Assembly: GCA_021733665.1 (NCBI GenBank) | Contig: JAHREI010000009.1 | Coordinates: 1-64,000, forward strand | Reading direction: 5' to 3' | DNA length: 64,000 nucleotides | Source of the DNA: Bacillus subtilis | Lineage (GTDB): Bacteria > Pseudomonadota > Alphaproteobacteria > Rhizobiales > Rhizobiaceae | Shown here: piece by piece, positions 8,413 to 15,780 of the stretch | Layout: every line of letters starts with the position of its first letter | Numbering within the stretch: position 1 is the stretch's first letter | Notes under the pieces: model-generated | Told to the model about the DNA's origin: nothing | The model's input: the letters and a program-made list of their open reading frames with translations, nothing else | Database searches by the model: none | Program-made: the position numbers and the translations under genes

Positions 8413-8673
8413 TTAATGACGCGCCATCCATTCACGAGCCTCACGCAGAGCGCGTACCAGCTCTGTCTTGCTCATTAATGATGAGAGCTGCGTGCGCATT
8501 GGCAGGGCACGGTCATCGCCACGGATCGCAGCAATATTGAACCATTTATAAGCTTCGATACGGTCTGCTTCGCAGTCACGTCCAGCATAATACATCATGC
8601 CGGTTTCAAACAGCATTTCGGCCTGCATTGCATTGATGCTATTTTCTGACTTCGCTTTAAAACCTGCAAACAT
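8413..8673 (-). CDS. Short Sel1-like repeat protein
   Basis: The 86-residue product contains one Sel1/TPR-like helical unit: MLFETGMMYYAGRD-CEADRIEAYKWFNIAAIRGDDRA, whose AYKWFNIAA core is typical of Sel1 repeats. A predicted helix carries the C-terminal REAREWMARH. Homologues in this order are short cytoplasmic proteins of unknown role that start about 15-20 residues before the repeat. That is why I choose 8673. The frame stays open to 8832 with a further ATG at 8790, so an N-terminal extension is possible. Confidence 0.65.
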   Translation of the reverse strand: MFAGFKAKSENSINAMQAEMLFETGMMYYAGRDCEADRIEAYKWFNIAAIRGDDRALPMRTQLSSLMSKTELVRALREAREWMARH

Positions 8674-9073
8674 TGCTCTGATCCTGTCCTGTTGAACTGC
8701 GGTCTGCTTAGGGCTGAAAGTGCCGTGCAGATCTCTGCTGTTGTTGTAATCAGAATGCAGGAAAGAGTTGAAACCGCCGTTAAATTGCATCCTTAACAGC
8801 CAATCAACAAAATCCAAACAATGGGTAAACATCAGAATTCATTAAGAATAACTCTGCCGGTTTTACGGGCTTTCGGTTAGAATCACGATTTTTCGCGTAC
8901 TGCTAATTTAAACCTGATGCTAACCAAAACGCACATTTGCCTTTTACAACTCCCCTCGGCATTTCATTTTACCGCTTTGAAATCCCCTCTTTTCAAGCAT
9001 GCAAGATTGGATTACGTTTACGTGAGCGTAAATAATAGTCACATCACAGATTACGCATCTTCGGGAGGAACCA
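8674..9073. other. Intergenic stretch before the DUF2147 gene
   Basis: About 400 bases with no independent gene. The left 160 may be an N-terminal extension of the Sel1-like gene on the minus strand, and the rest is the upstream region of the DUF2147 gene. Confidence 0.45.
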
Positions 9074-9418
9074 ATGAAGAGAATTTTGCTTACCATTGCA
9101 GCGCTGACCGTATCGCTTACCCCTGCTCTCGCCGCAGAACCAATTATCGGCACATGGAAGCGTTCAACCGGCACAATTATCGAATATAAAAACTGCGGCG
9201 GCGATGATTATTGCGGCACTGTGCTGAACAGCGAATATAAAGGCAAATCCATCGGCAAAATGACCGGCAAAGACGGCAGCTATAAAGGCACCGTCAATAA
9301 GCTCGATGAAGGTAAGACCTATTCCGGTAAAGCAAGCGTCAGCGGCAATACATTATCTCTGGCTGGCTGTGTTGCAGGCGGTCTGATCTGCAAAACCGAG
9401 AAGCTGACACGCCAGTAA
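9074..9418 (+). CDS. DUF2147 family secreted protein
   Basis: A 114-residue protein with a signal peptide (1-20, cut after LAA). The mature domain begins EPIIGTWKR and carries an IIEYKNCGGDDYCGTVL segment, the DUF2147 hallmarks (GxW near the start, then a Cys-containing strand). Four cysteines probably form two disulfides in the periplasm. Family members are lipocalin-like beta proteins of unknown function. SD GGGAGG lies six bases upstream of the ATG. Confidence 0.85.
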   Translation: MKRILLTIAALTVSLTPALAAEPIIGTWKRSTGTIIEYKNCGGDDYCGTVLNSEYKGKSIGKMTGKDGSYKGTVNKLDEGKTYSGKASVSGNTLSLAGCVAGGLICKTEKLTRQ

Positions 9419-9425
9419 TTCTCTC

Positions 9426-9470
9426 AAAAAAAGCAAAAAGGCGTTGCACAACTTCCCTGCTGCAACGCCT
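9426..9470 (-). terminator. Terminator of the GST gene
   Basis: Arms AGGCGTTGCA (9439-9448) and TGCAACGCCT (9461-9470) are followed on the minus strand by TTTTTGCTTTTTTT. The T-run orientation fits the GST gene rather than the DUF2147 gene. Confidence 0.75.
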
Positions 9471-9528
9471 GAAGACTGCCTCCCAAGGCACTTAATGCTC
9501 GTAGGAGAGGATAGTTTTGCTGAACCGG

Positions 9529-10248
9529 TCAGCGTGCTTTCTGGTTAAACAATACGCTTTGGGCTGACTTATCCGTCGCCAGATTGCTCTTTTCACGCTC
9601 AGCTTTACCCAGTTCCATACCGCGCTGCACCGCAGGACGGGCTGTAACCGCTTCATACCAACGCTTCAGATTCGGGAAATCTTCCAGTTTCTGATCGTAG
9701 TTTTTATAGGCGCTAATCCAGCCCACACAGGCCATATCGGCAATAGAATAATCGCCGGCAATATAGTCACGGCCTTCAAGCTGACGATTCAATACGCCAT
9801 AGAGACGGTTGACCTCATTGGTATAGCGGTTGATGCCATATTCAACTTTCTCCGGTGCATAGACGCGGAAGTGGCCAGCCTGACCCGACATTGGCCCCAA
9901 ACCGCCCATCTGCCACATCAGCCATTCGTCGACAGCCACACGGGCGCGCTCAGCTGCCGGATAGAACTTGCCGAATTTACGTCCCAGATATTGAAGAATT
10001 GCACCCGATTCAAAAACAGAAATCGGCTGACCATCCGGCCCTTCCGGATCAATAATCGCTGGCATACGGTTATTCGGAGCGATTTTCAGGAATGAGGGTT
10101 CGAACTGATCGCCCTTACCAATATTGATATATTTTACTTCGTAAGGAACACCGAGTTCCTCGAGCATAATGCTGATTTTCCAGCCATTTGGGGTCGGCCA
10201 GTAATAAAGTTCAATCGGCTTGGTTTGGGTCTTAGGCTCAGCACTCAT
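9529..10248 (-). CDS. Glutathione S-transferase, YghU/YfcG-like
   Basis: A 239-residue cytosolic GST. The N-terminal thioredoxin-like domain (about 10-90) includes LYYWPTPNGWKISIMLEELG, the conserved proline in NNRMPAI, and ESGAILQYLG for glutathione binding. The helical C-terminal domain includes DYSIADMAC, the N-capping box. The TPNGWK start matches the Nu-class disulfide-bond oxidoreductase group (YghU, YfcG), where Thr and Asn replace the usual Tyr or Ser. The likely role is glutathione-dependent peroxide or disulfide reduction. A pair of palindromes sits in its promoter. Confidence 0.88.
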   Translation of the reverse strand: MSAEPKTQTKPIELYYWPTPNGWKISIMLEELGVPYEVKYINIGKGDQFEPSFLKIAPNNRMPAIIDPEGPDGQPISVFESGAILQYLGRKFGKFYPAAERARVAVDEWLMWQMGGLGPMSGQAGHFRVYAPEKVEYGINRYTNEVNRLYGVLNRQLEGRDYIAGDYSIADMACVGWISAYKNYDQKLEDFPNLKRWYEAVTARPAVQRGMELGKAEREKSNLATDKSAQSVLFNQKAR

Positions 10249-10289
10249 AGAGATCAGCTCCTGATTATAAATTTATAAGACCAATCTGC

Positions 10290-10326
10290 CTGACTGGTCA
10301 GATACAACAATATATAGTCATGACTA
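10290..10326 (-). promoter_or_regulatory. Palindromic operator candidates upstream of the GST gene
   Basis: CTGACTGGTCAG (10290-10301) is a TetR-like TGAC-N2-GTCA palindrome. TAGTCATGACTA (10315-10326) is a perfect 12-bp palindrome. Both lie 40-80 bases upstream of the GST start and share the GTCA/TGAC half-site. No regulator gene is adjacent. Confidence 0.4.
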
Positions 10327-10494
10327 CATATTAAGCAATCCGCAATTTACAACTATCATATTCATGCCAGTCATTATGCTTAATCCGGCTTCATGAGTTT
10401 GAACGCCCGATGAACGCGCCTCTCAGAAAGAGTTCAGCCCCTGCCCTGTAGATTAAACCCAAGATCAAGCAGGACAGAAACAGGGGGGCAAGCC

Positions 10495-10668
10495 ATGTTG
10501 TATCACCGGTTTACAATTATCAGCCTTTTCGCACTGGGTACGACTTTTCTCGGATTGTTACTGATGAACGAAAGTCACCCCAGCCGCCCTGTCCTGCTCT
10601 CAATGTCAGCCCATCACACAAGCATTCAACAAACAACAGTAACTCAGCACAAGGAGGTCAGCCCATGA
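10495..10668 (+). CDS. 57-residue membrane micro-protein
   Basis: ATG 10495 follows a G-run (GGGGGG). The product has one hydrophobic segment at about residues 7-23 and then a Ser/His/Thr-rich polar tail. Its TGA overlaps the ATG of the next micro-gene by four bases (ATGA). The SD of the second gene, AAGGAGGT, lies inside its last codons. I recognise no family. Support comes from the coupling and the hydrophobic pattern only. Confidence 0.5.
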   Translation: MLYHRFTIISLFALGTTFLGLLLMNESHPSRPVLLSMSAHHTSIQQTTVTQHKEVSP

Positions 10669-10841
10669 AAAACTCTGGTGCTTTGAGCTCCCTGACCGAC
10701 ACCCTGTTTCTGGCAATGCGTATTGTTGTTTTCAGCTTGTTCTTTGTAGCACCCGTTGCAGCCTTTACCGGCATTGCCGCCAATACCGGCGGACAGGTTA
10801 CCGCAACCGGTCTGGTGCTTTTTGTCAGCCTGCAAAAATAA
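10665..10841 (+). CDS. 58-residue membrane micro-protein
   Basis: A near-perfect anti-16S sequence, AAGGAGGT (10651-10658), precedes the ATG at 10665. The product has a helix of about 30 hydrophobic residues (LFLAMRIVVFSLFFVAPVAA region), a Gly/Ala/Thr stretch and a short hydrophobic C-terminus. It overlaps the preceding 57-codon gene by four bases, so the two are probably translationally coupled. Function is unknown. The strong ribosome site makes this the better supported of the pair. Confidence 0.6.
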   Translation: MKNSGALSSLTDTLFLAMRIVVFSLFFVAPVAAFTGIAANTGGQVTATGLVLFVSLQK

Positions 10842-10926
10842 AACCACCGTATTTTATTACGCAAAAGCAGATCGCAAGCACCAAGCTTGCCATATAAACG
10901 GTAAGAATTCCGGCTTATAGTAACTT

Positions 10927-12453
10927 ATGAGCAAAAGAATCGACACTTTCACCGGCAAGCCTGTCGCAGATGTCATTTCTGCAGGCCTAGCCACACCGGA
11001 GCCAATTGCTCCCCAAGCTTTTACAGATGCCCGCGCTGCAGTTGACGCATTGCGTGCTCTCTATGACCGCAACACTGCTTTCCTGCGTGATGCCTTTCAT
11101 AAGGTCGCCAAAGGGGAAGTTCCGCCACAGCGTTTCCGCGCCTTTTATCCGGAACTGCGCTTTTCTACGGCCAGCTTTGCCCATGTGGATACACGCCTCG
11201 CCTATGGCCATGTCAGCCTGCCGGGCGAATATGCAACCACATTAACCCGTCCTGATCTCTTCGACAGCTATTTGCTGGAACAGATCCGCCTGTTGATTAA
11301 GAATCATGGCGTGCCGGTTACTGTTCAGGAATCCTCAACCCCAATTCCCCTGCATTTTGCTTTTCTTGAAGGCACCTATGTGGAAGCGTCCGTCTCTGAT
11401 GCATTCCAGCATCCGTTGCGCGATATGTTTGATGTGCCTGATCTTGGCAATACGGATGACAGCATTGCCAATGGTGACACCGAGTTTCAGACACTGGAAG
11501 TGATGCCGCTGGCGCCTTTTACCGGTCAGCGCGTGGATTATTCCCTGCAACGCCTGTCGCATTACACTGCAACCAGCCCGTCGCATTTCCAGAACTATGT
11601 GCTTTTCACGAACTACCAGTTCTATATGGATGAGTTCTGCGCCTATGCCCGTAAACTGATGGCGGAAGGCGGCGATGGTTTCACCAAATTCGTTGAACCC
11701 GGGAATCTGGTGACACTTGCCGGTAATAATGCACCGTCGCAAGGGGCTGAGCCAGCGCGTCTGCCACAAATGCCCGCCTATCATCTGGTCAAGCCGGATG
11801 GTTCCGGTATTACCATGGTCAATATTGGTGTCGGCCCTTCCAATGCCAAAACCATTACCGACCATATTGCAGTGCTGCGTCCGCATGCATGGCTGATGCT
11901 TGGTCACTGTGCGGGTCTGCGCAACAGCCAGCAACTCGGTGACTATGTACTCGCCCATGCCTATGTGCGCGAGGACCACGTTCTCGATGATGATCTGCCG
12001 ATTTGGGTGCCGATTCCGGCGCTGGCAGAAATTCAGGTAGCACTTGAAGATGCGGTGGAAGAAGTCACCGGCCTTGAAGGCTATGAACTGAAACGCATCA
12101 TGCGTACCGGTACCGTTGCCACGATTGACAACCGTAACTGGGAATTGCGCGATCAGCGCGGCCCTGTGCAGCGGCTTTCCCAGTCCCGTGCTGTGGCATT
12201 GGATATGGAATCCGCAACCATTGCAGCCAACGGTTTCCGTTTCCGCGTACCATACGGCACTTTGCTTTGCGTGTCCGACAAACCTTTGCATGGTGAACTG
12301 AAATTGCCGGGCATGGCAACGGACTTCTACAAGAAGCAGGTTGCCCAGCACTTGCAGATCGGTATCCGTGCGATGGAAAAGATTGCCGCGATGCCGCAAG
12401 ACCGGTTGCATTCACGCAAATTGCGCAGTTTCTTTGAAACCGCGTTTCAGTAA
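10927..12453 (+). CDS. amn: AMP nucleosidase
   Basis: This enzyme hydrolyses AMP to adenine and ribose 5-phosphate in purine salvage. At 508 residues it has the usual length of the long AMP nucleosidase. The N-terminal AMN domain (about 30-190) includes RFRAFYPELR. The C-terminal nucleoside phosphorylase-like fold includes VNIGVGPSNAKTITDH, RPHAWLMLGHCAGLR and ALDMESATIAANGFRF, the last with the Met-Glu pair that binds ribose in this superfamily. LLCVSDKPLHGELK near the end is also conserved. The ATG has only a poor SD. It is transcribed alone and has its own terminator. Confidence 0.95.
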   Translation: MSKRIDTFTGKPVADVISAGLATPEPIAPQAFTDARAAVDALRALYDRNTAFLRDAFHKVAKGEVPPQRFRAFYPELRFSTASFAHVDTRLAYGHVSLPGEYATTLTRPDLFDSYLLEQIRLLIKNHGVPVTVQESSTPIPLHFAFLEGTYVEASVSDAFQHPLRDMFDVPDLGNTDDSIANGDTEFQTLEVMPLAPFTGQRVDYSLQRLSHYTATSPSHFQNYVLFTNYQFYMDEFCAYARKLMAEGGDGFTKFVEPGNLVTLAGNNAPSQGAEPARLPQMPAYHLVKPDGSGITMVNIGVGPSNAKTITDHIAVLRPHAWLMLGHCAGLRNSQQLGDYVLAHAYVREDHVLDDDLPIWVPIPALAEIQVALEDAVEEVTGLEGYELKRIMRTGTVATIDNRNWELRDQRGPVQRLSQSRAVALDMESATIAANGFRFRVPYGTLLCVSDKPLHGELKLPGMATDFYKKQVAQHLQIGIRAMEKIAAMPQDRLHSRKLRSFFETAFQ

Positions 12454-12475
12454 ACACCTTGCAGAACATGATAAA

Positions 12476-12503
12476 AGCAGCGCTGTGATGGCGCTGCTCT
12501 TGT
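12476..12503 (+). terminator. Terminator of amn
   Basis: Perfect arms AGCAGCGC (12476-12483) and GCGCTGCT (12491-12498) with a 7-nt loop, followed by CTTGTTT. Confidence 0.75.
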
Positions 12504-12506
12504 TTA

Positions 12507-12547
12507 GAGCGTCGCGTTTAATGAAACCATTAAGCTGCGACATGCTC
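12507..12547. repeat. Palindromic intergenic repeat (GAGC-GTCGC type)
   Basis: GAGCGTCGC at the left and GCGACATGCTC at the right form an imperfect hairpin. The sequence resembles the TTAGAGCATGTCGC palindromes that I recall as frequent between genes of Brucella and Ochrobactrum. A degenerate TTTAGAGCGT is also present at 16691. Confidence 0.5.
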
Positions 12548-12616
12548 CGGCCTTGATTAAGCTGCTTTTCGCAGCCATCAGTAGCCATTCTTTATTCCTC
12601 TTGCTCTGTGGTCTCT

Positions 12617-13657
12617 ATGTCCGTTGAAAAGCCAGTTCCTGCTGTAAAAAAACCGTCCCGCCTGCTCTTTGCATTGCTGATCATATTAGTATTGCTGTCC
12701 GTACCACTGGTGCTGGGCTTCTTTGGCCGTTTGCATCCTGCTTTAGACAGTTTTGCGCATTTCCGTGCCCATCTGGCAGCGATTATGGCAATTGGTGGCA
12801 TTTTCCTGCTGTTCACCAGTCTGCGCCGTGAGGCAGCAATGGTCGCATTGCTTGGTATCAGCGCTTTCTCAACTACGGTGAACTGGAACAGCTCTTCGCA
12901 AAAGACCGCAGATCAGAATGAGACTGTGACCTACCGGCTGATGCAGATCAATTTGCTGCAGAACCATGCTGAGCCGAAAGAAGTACTGCAAGCTGTTGCC
13001 CGCAATGCGCCGGATATTATCACCTATCAGGAAGGCTCCGAGCAATGGCAGCCATGGCTCAAGATATTGGAGGGAAACTATCCGCATCGCCATCAATGCG
13101 GCACGCTGCCGAACCGCTGGGGTGTCGGTATTCTCTCGCGCCGCCCGTTTGCAGAATTCGGCTCGCCGGTCTGTACCGGCGATGGCGTGCTGGCAACCGC
13201 TCTGATCAATCTGGGCGGCACCAATGTGCTGGTCTCATCCGTACATCAGTCATGGCCATGGCCGTTTCCGCAGGTTCAGCAATTTGAAATGCTGCGCCCT
13301 GCATTGGAGCCTATGGCGAATGCACATGGTATTCCGGTGATTATTGCCGGTGATTTCAATGCCACGCCGTGGAGCTACAACCTACGCAAATATGAAATGC
13401 TGACCGATACCAAACGTATTGCCGGTTCCGGCCCGACATGGCTGACCAACCGCCTGCCGGAAATGCTGCGCCCGTGGATTGGCCTGCCGATTGATCAGGT
13501 TCTGATCAACAATACAGCCAAGGCACGCAGTCTGCGCGCCGGTGAGCCTGCCGGTTCAGATCATCTGCCGCTGCTGCTGGAATTTTCAGTTCCGGCACCG
13601 GCCTCCGAGCCTGCGGAGGATAGTCCGCAACCTAATCCGGCGGCTGTCCGCATCTAA
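12617..13657 (+). CDS. Membrane-anchored endonuclease/exonuclease/phosphatase family protein
   Basis: 346 residues from ATG 12617; GTG 12608 is an in-frame alternative. Three membrane helices fill about residues 15-105. The EEP hydrolase domain that follows has ITYQE (metal-binding Glu), GVGILSRRPF, IAGDFNATPWS (DFN motif) and a C-terminal GSDHLPLL (catalytic Asp-His). The domain should sit in the periplasm. EEP enzymes cleave phosphodiester or phosphate esters, but the substrate cannot be told. A polar Pro-rich tail follows the domain. Confidence 0.85.
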   Translation: MSVEKPVPAVKKPSRLLFALLIILVLLSVPLVLGFFGRLHPALDSFAHFRAHLAAIMAIGGIFLLFTSLRREAAMVALLGISAFSTTVNWNSSSQKTADQNETVTYRLMQINLLQNHAEPKEVLQAVARNAPDIITYQEGSEQWQPWLKILEGNYPHRHQCGTLPNRWGVGILSRRPFAEFGSPVCTGDGVLATALINLGGTNVLVSSVHQSWPWPFPQVQQFEMLRPALEPMANAHGIPVIIAGDFNATPWSYNLRKYEMLTDTKRIAGSGPTWLTNRLPEMLRPWIGLPIDQVLINNTAKARSLRAGEPAGSDHLPLLLEFSVPAPASEPAEDSPQPNPAAVRI

Positions 13658-13660
13658 TAT

Positions 13661-13690
13661 AAAAACGGCGCCTTAAGAGGCGCCGTTTTT
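13661..13690. terminator. Bidirectional terminator
   Basis: AAAAACGGCGCC (13661-13672) and its exact complement (13679-13690) flank a 6-nt loop and give T-runs on both strands. It serves the EEP gene and possibly the convergent ETF-QO gene. Confidence 0.9.
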
Positions 13691-13707
13691 ATTGCATTTT
13701 ACATCAA

Positions 13708-13751
13708 GCGTATCCCGAAAAGTGGTTTCCGGTTTTCGGACAAGATACGCG
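13708..13751. repeat. Palindromic repeat, TATCCCGAAAA type
   Basis: GCGTATCCCGAAAA on the left pairs with TTTTCGG...GATACGC on the right, with a small bulge. A close relative lies at 27627-27659. This is a scattered intergenic palindrome family. Confidence 0.7.
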
Positions 13752-13760
13752 TTAAAAATA

Positions 13761-13800
13761 CAAACATTCACATGTTTGCGTAAACCGGTCCTTCGCCGAC
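13761..13800 (-). repeat. Partial duplicate of the ETF-QO gene 3' end
   Basis: These 40 bases match 13843-13882 in 36 positions, the latter being the last codons, stop and 3' flank of the ETF-QO gene. The copy still encodes GEGPVYANM followed by a stop, 82 bases downstream of the true end. Each copy includes a CAAACAT/ATGTTTG palindrome across the stop codon. Confidence 0.9.
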
Positions 13801-13849
13801 ATCTTTGTTGACGGCGGTCGAGACGGACACGGTTTATTATCGCAAACAT

Positions 13850-15514
13850 TTACATGTTTGCATAAACCGGACCTTCGCCGCCTTGTGGCGTAACCCAGTT
13901 GATATTCTGGTTCGGGTCTTTGATGTCACAGGTTTTGCAATGCACGCAGTTTTGCGCATTGATGACGTAAGTTTCCTTGCCGTCTTTCTCAACCCATTCA
14001 TAAACACCCGCAGGGCAATAGCGTGTCGAAGGGCCTGCAAACACATCATGCTCAGACTTCAGCTGCAGTTCCAGATTTTTCACCTGCAAATGCACCGGCT
14101 GATCTTCTTCATGATTGGTGCTCGACAAAAACACCGATGAGAGACGATCGAAAGTAATCACACCATCCGGCTTCGGATAATTAATCGGCTTGTGTTTGGC
14201 TGCCGGTTCCAGCGATGCTGCATCGGTTTTACCATGCTTCAATGTACCAAAGAACGAGAAGCCAAACAGCTGGTTTGTCCACATATCCAGACCACCCAGC
14301 GTAACGCCGAGGATTGTGCCGAATTTCGACCAGAGCGGTTTAACATTGCGAACGCGCTTCAGATCTTTACCGATTGCACTGTCGCGCCATTCATTTTCAA
14401 TGCCAACCACTTCGTCATTAGCACGCCCAGTTGCAATAGCTTCCGCCACTTTGTCTGCGGCAAGAATGCCCGACAGCACCGCATTGTGTGAGCCTTTGAT
14501 GCGCGGTACGTTGACGAAACCAGCCGCACAGCCGATCAGTGCACCGCCCGGGAAGGTCAGTTTGGGTACAGACTGCCAGCCGCCTTCGGTGATCGCACGT
14601 GCACCATAGGAGATACGCTTGGCACCTTCAAAAGTCGGACGGATCGACGGATGGGTTTTATAGCGCTGGAATTCTTCAAACGGTGACAGATACGGATTTT
14701 TGTAGTTGAGATGCACCACAAATCCGACTGCAACCAGATTGTCTTCCAGATGATAGAGGAAGGAACCGCCGCCGGTTTTCATATCCAGCGGCCAGCCGAA
14801 GGAATGCTGCACCAGACCCGGTTTGCTCTTTGACGGATCAACCTGCCACAATTCTTTCAGGCCGATGCCGAACTTAGCCGGTTCGCGGCCCTCATCCAGT
14901 TTGTATTTAGCAATGACTTGCTTAGAGAGCGAGCCGCGCGCACCTTCGGCAAACAGCACATATTTACCCAGCAGTTCCATACCGCGGGTGTAATTCGGCC
15001 CCGGTTCGCCATTGCGCTCAACGCCCATATCACCGGTGGCAACACCGATAACCGCACCGGCCTCATTATAAAGCACTTCGGCGGCAGCAAAGCCCGGATA
15101 GATTTCCACGCCGAGATTTTCAGCATGTGTGCCCAACCAGCGCGCGACATTGCCCAAAGATACAATGTAATTGCCGTGATTGTTCATCAACTTCGGCATC
15201 GCGAAATTCGGCAGCCGGACAGAGCCTGCAGGCCCGAGCAGCAGAAACTGATCGTCTATCACCGCAGTTTTAAACGGATGATCGCTCTCTTCGCGCCAAT
15301 CCGGCAGCAGCTTGTCGATCCCGACAGGATCAACCACAGCGCCGGAAAGAATATGCGCGCCAACTTCCCCGCCTTTTTCCAGAACGACAACTGAGAGTTC
15401 CGGATTATTTTGTTTCAGCCGGATCGCTGCGGCAAGACCGGCAGGGCCTGCGCCAACGACCACAACGTCGAACTCCATACTCTCGCGTTCGGGGAGTTCG
15501 TGTTCGTTGCTCAT
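13850..15514 (-). CDS. Electron transfer flavoprotein-ubiquinone oxidoreductase
   Basis: This membrane-bound flavo-iron-sulfur enzyme passes electrons from ETF, reduced by fatty-acid and amino-acid dehydrogenases, to ubiquinone. The 554-residue product has an FAD-binding GAGPAGLAAAIRLKQ near residue 20 and the ETF-QO-specific GGSFLYHL and GCAAGFVNVPRIKG segments. A C-terminal 4Fe-4S domain has CPAGVYEW and NAQNCVHCKTCDIKDP. The start at 15514 is favoured because GGAGG lies seven bases upstream; the in-frame ATG at 15526 overlaps that ribosome site. Its promoter contains a clear operator-like palindrome. Confidence 0.95.
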   Translation of the reverse strand: MSNEHELPERESMEFDVVVVGAGPAGLAAAIRLKQNNPELSVVVLEKGGEVGAHILSGAVVDPVGIDKLLPDWREESDHPFKTAVIDDQFLLLGPAGSVRLPNFAMPKLMNNHGNYIVSLGNVARWLGTHAENLGVEIYPGFAAAEVLYNEAGAVIGVATGDMGVERNGEPGPNYTRGMELLGKYVLFAEGARGSLSKQVIAKYKLDEGREPAKFGIGLKELWQVDPSKSKPGLVQHSFGWPLDMKTGGGSFLYHLEDNLVAVGFVVHLNYKNPYLSPFEEFQRYKTHPSIRPTFEGAKRISYGARAITEGGWQSVPKLTFPGGALIGCAAGFVNVPRIKGSHNAVLSGILAADKVAEAIATGRANDEVVGIENEWRDSAIGKDLKRVRNVKPLWSKFGTILGVTLGGLDMWTNQLFGFSFFGTLKHGKTDAASLEPAAKHKPINYPKPDGVITFDRLSSVFLSSTNHEEDQPVHLQVKNLELQLKSEHDVFAGPSTRYCPAGVYEWVEKDGKETYVINAQNCVHCKTCDIKDPNQNINWVTPQGGEGPVYANM

Positions 15515-15658
15515 GTAAACCTCCATAGCATCGGGCGTGATAGCGGGTTCCCGTTATTGTAATCTACTCACCCTGATACAGGGTTGTAACACAGTTCAAA
15601 TGCGTCCTATTGTCCAAAATCGCCGCAGATCATGACGTTTGTTCACTAACAGATCACT

Positions 15659-15686
15659 ATAATATTGACGTAAACGTCAATGTAAA
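15659..15686 (-). promoter_or_regulatory. Promoter with LiuR-like operator for the ETF-QO gene
   Basis: On the minus strand TTTACA (15681-15686) and TATTAT (15659-15664) are 16 bases apart. The spacer lies within the palindrome ATTGACGT-AA-ACGTCAAT (15664-15681). TTGACGT/ACGTCAA operators are attributed to MerR-family LiuR regulators of branched-chain amino acid and fatty acid catabolism, and ETF-QO genes belong to that regulon in other proteobacteria. The site is 150 bases before the ETF-QO start and could also serve the divergent UDG gene. Confidence 0.5.
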
Positions 15687-15780
15687 TGGTTTTTGAACAA
15701 CCCCGTCCGAAAGCCCTTGCCAAAGCTCTGACAATTTGCGACCTCAGAGCAGTAAACATGCCTAAAACCGGAACAATCGT

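Noticed and set aside
11335-12411. Long antisense open frame inside amn
   Set aside because: The sense strand encodes a full AMP nucleosidase with conserved motifs; the antisense product is His/Arg-rich with no recognisable domain or ribosome site.
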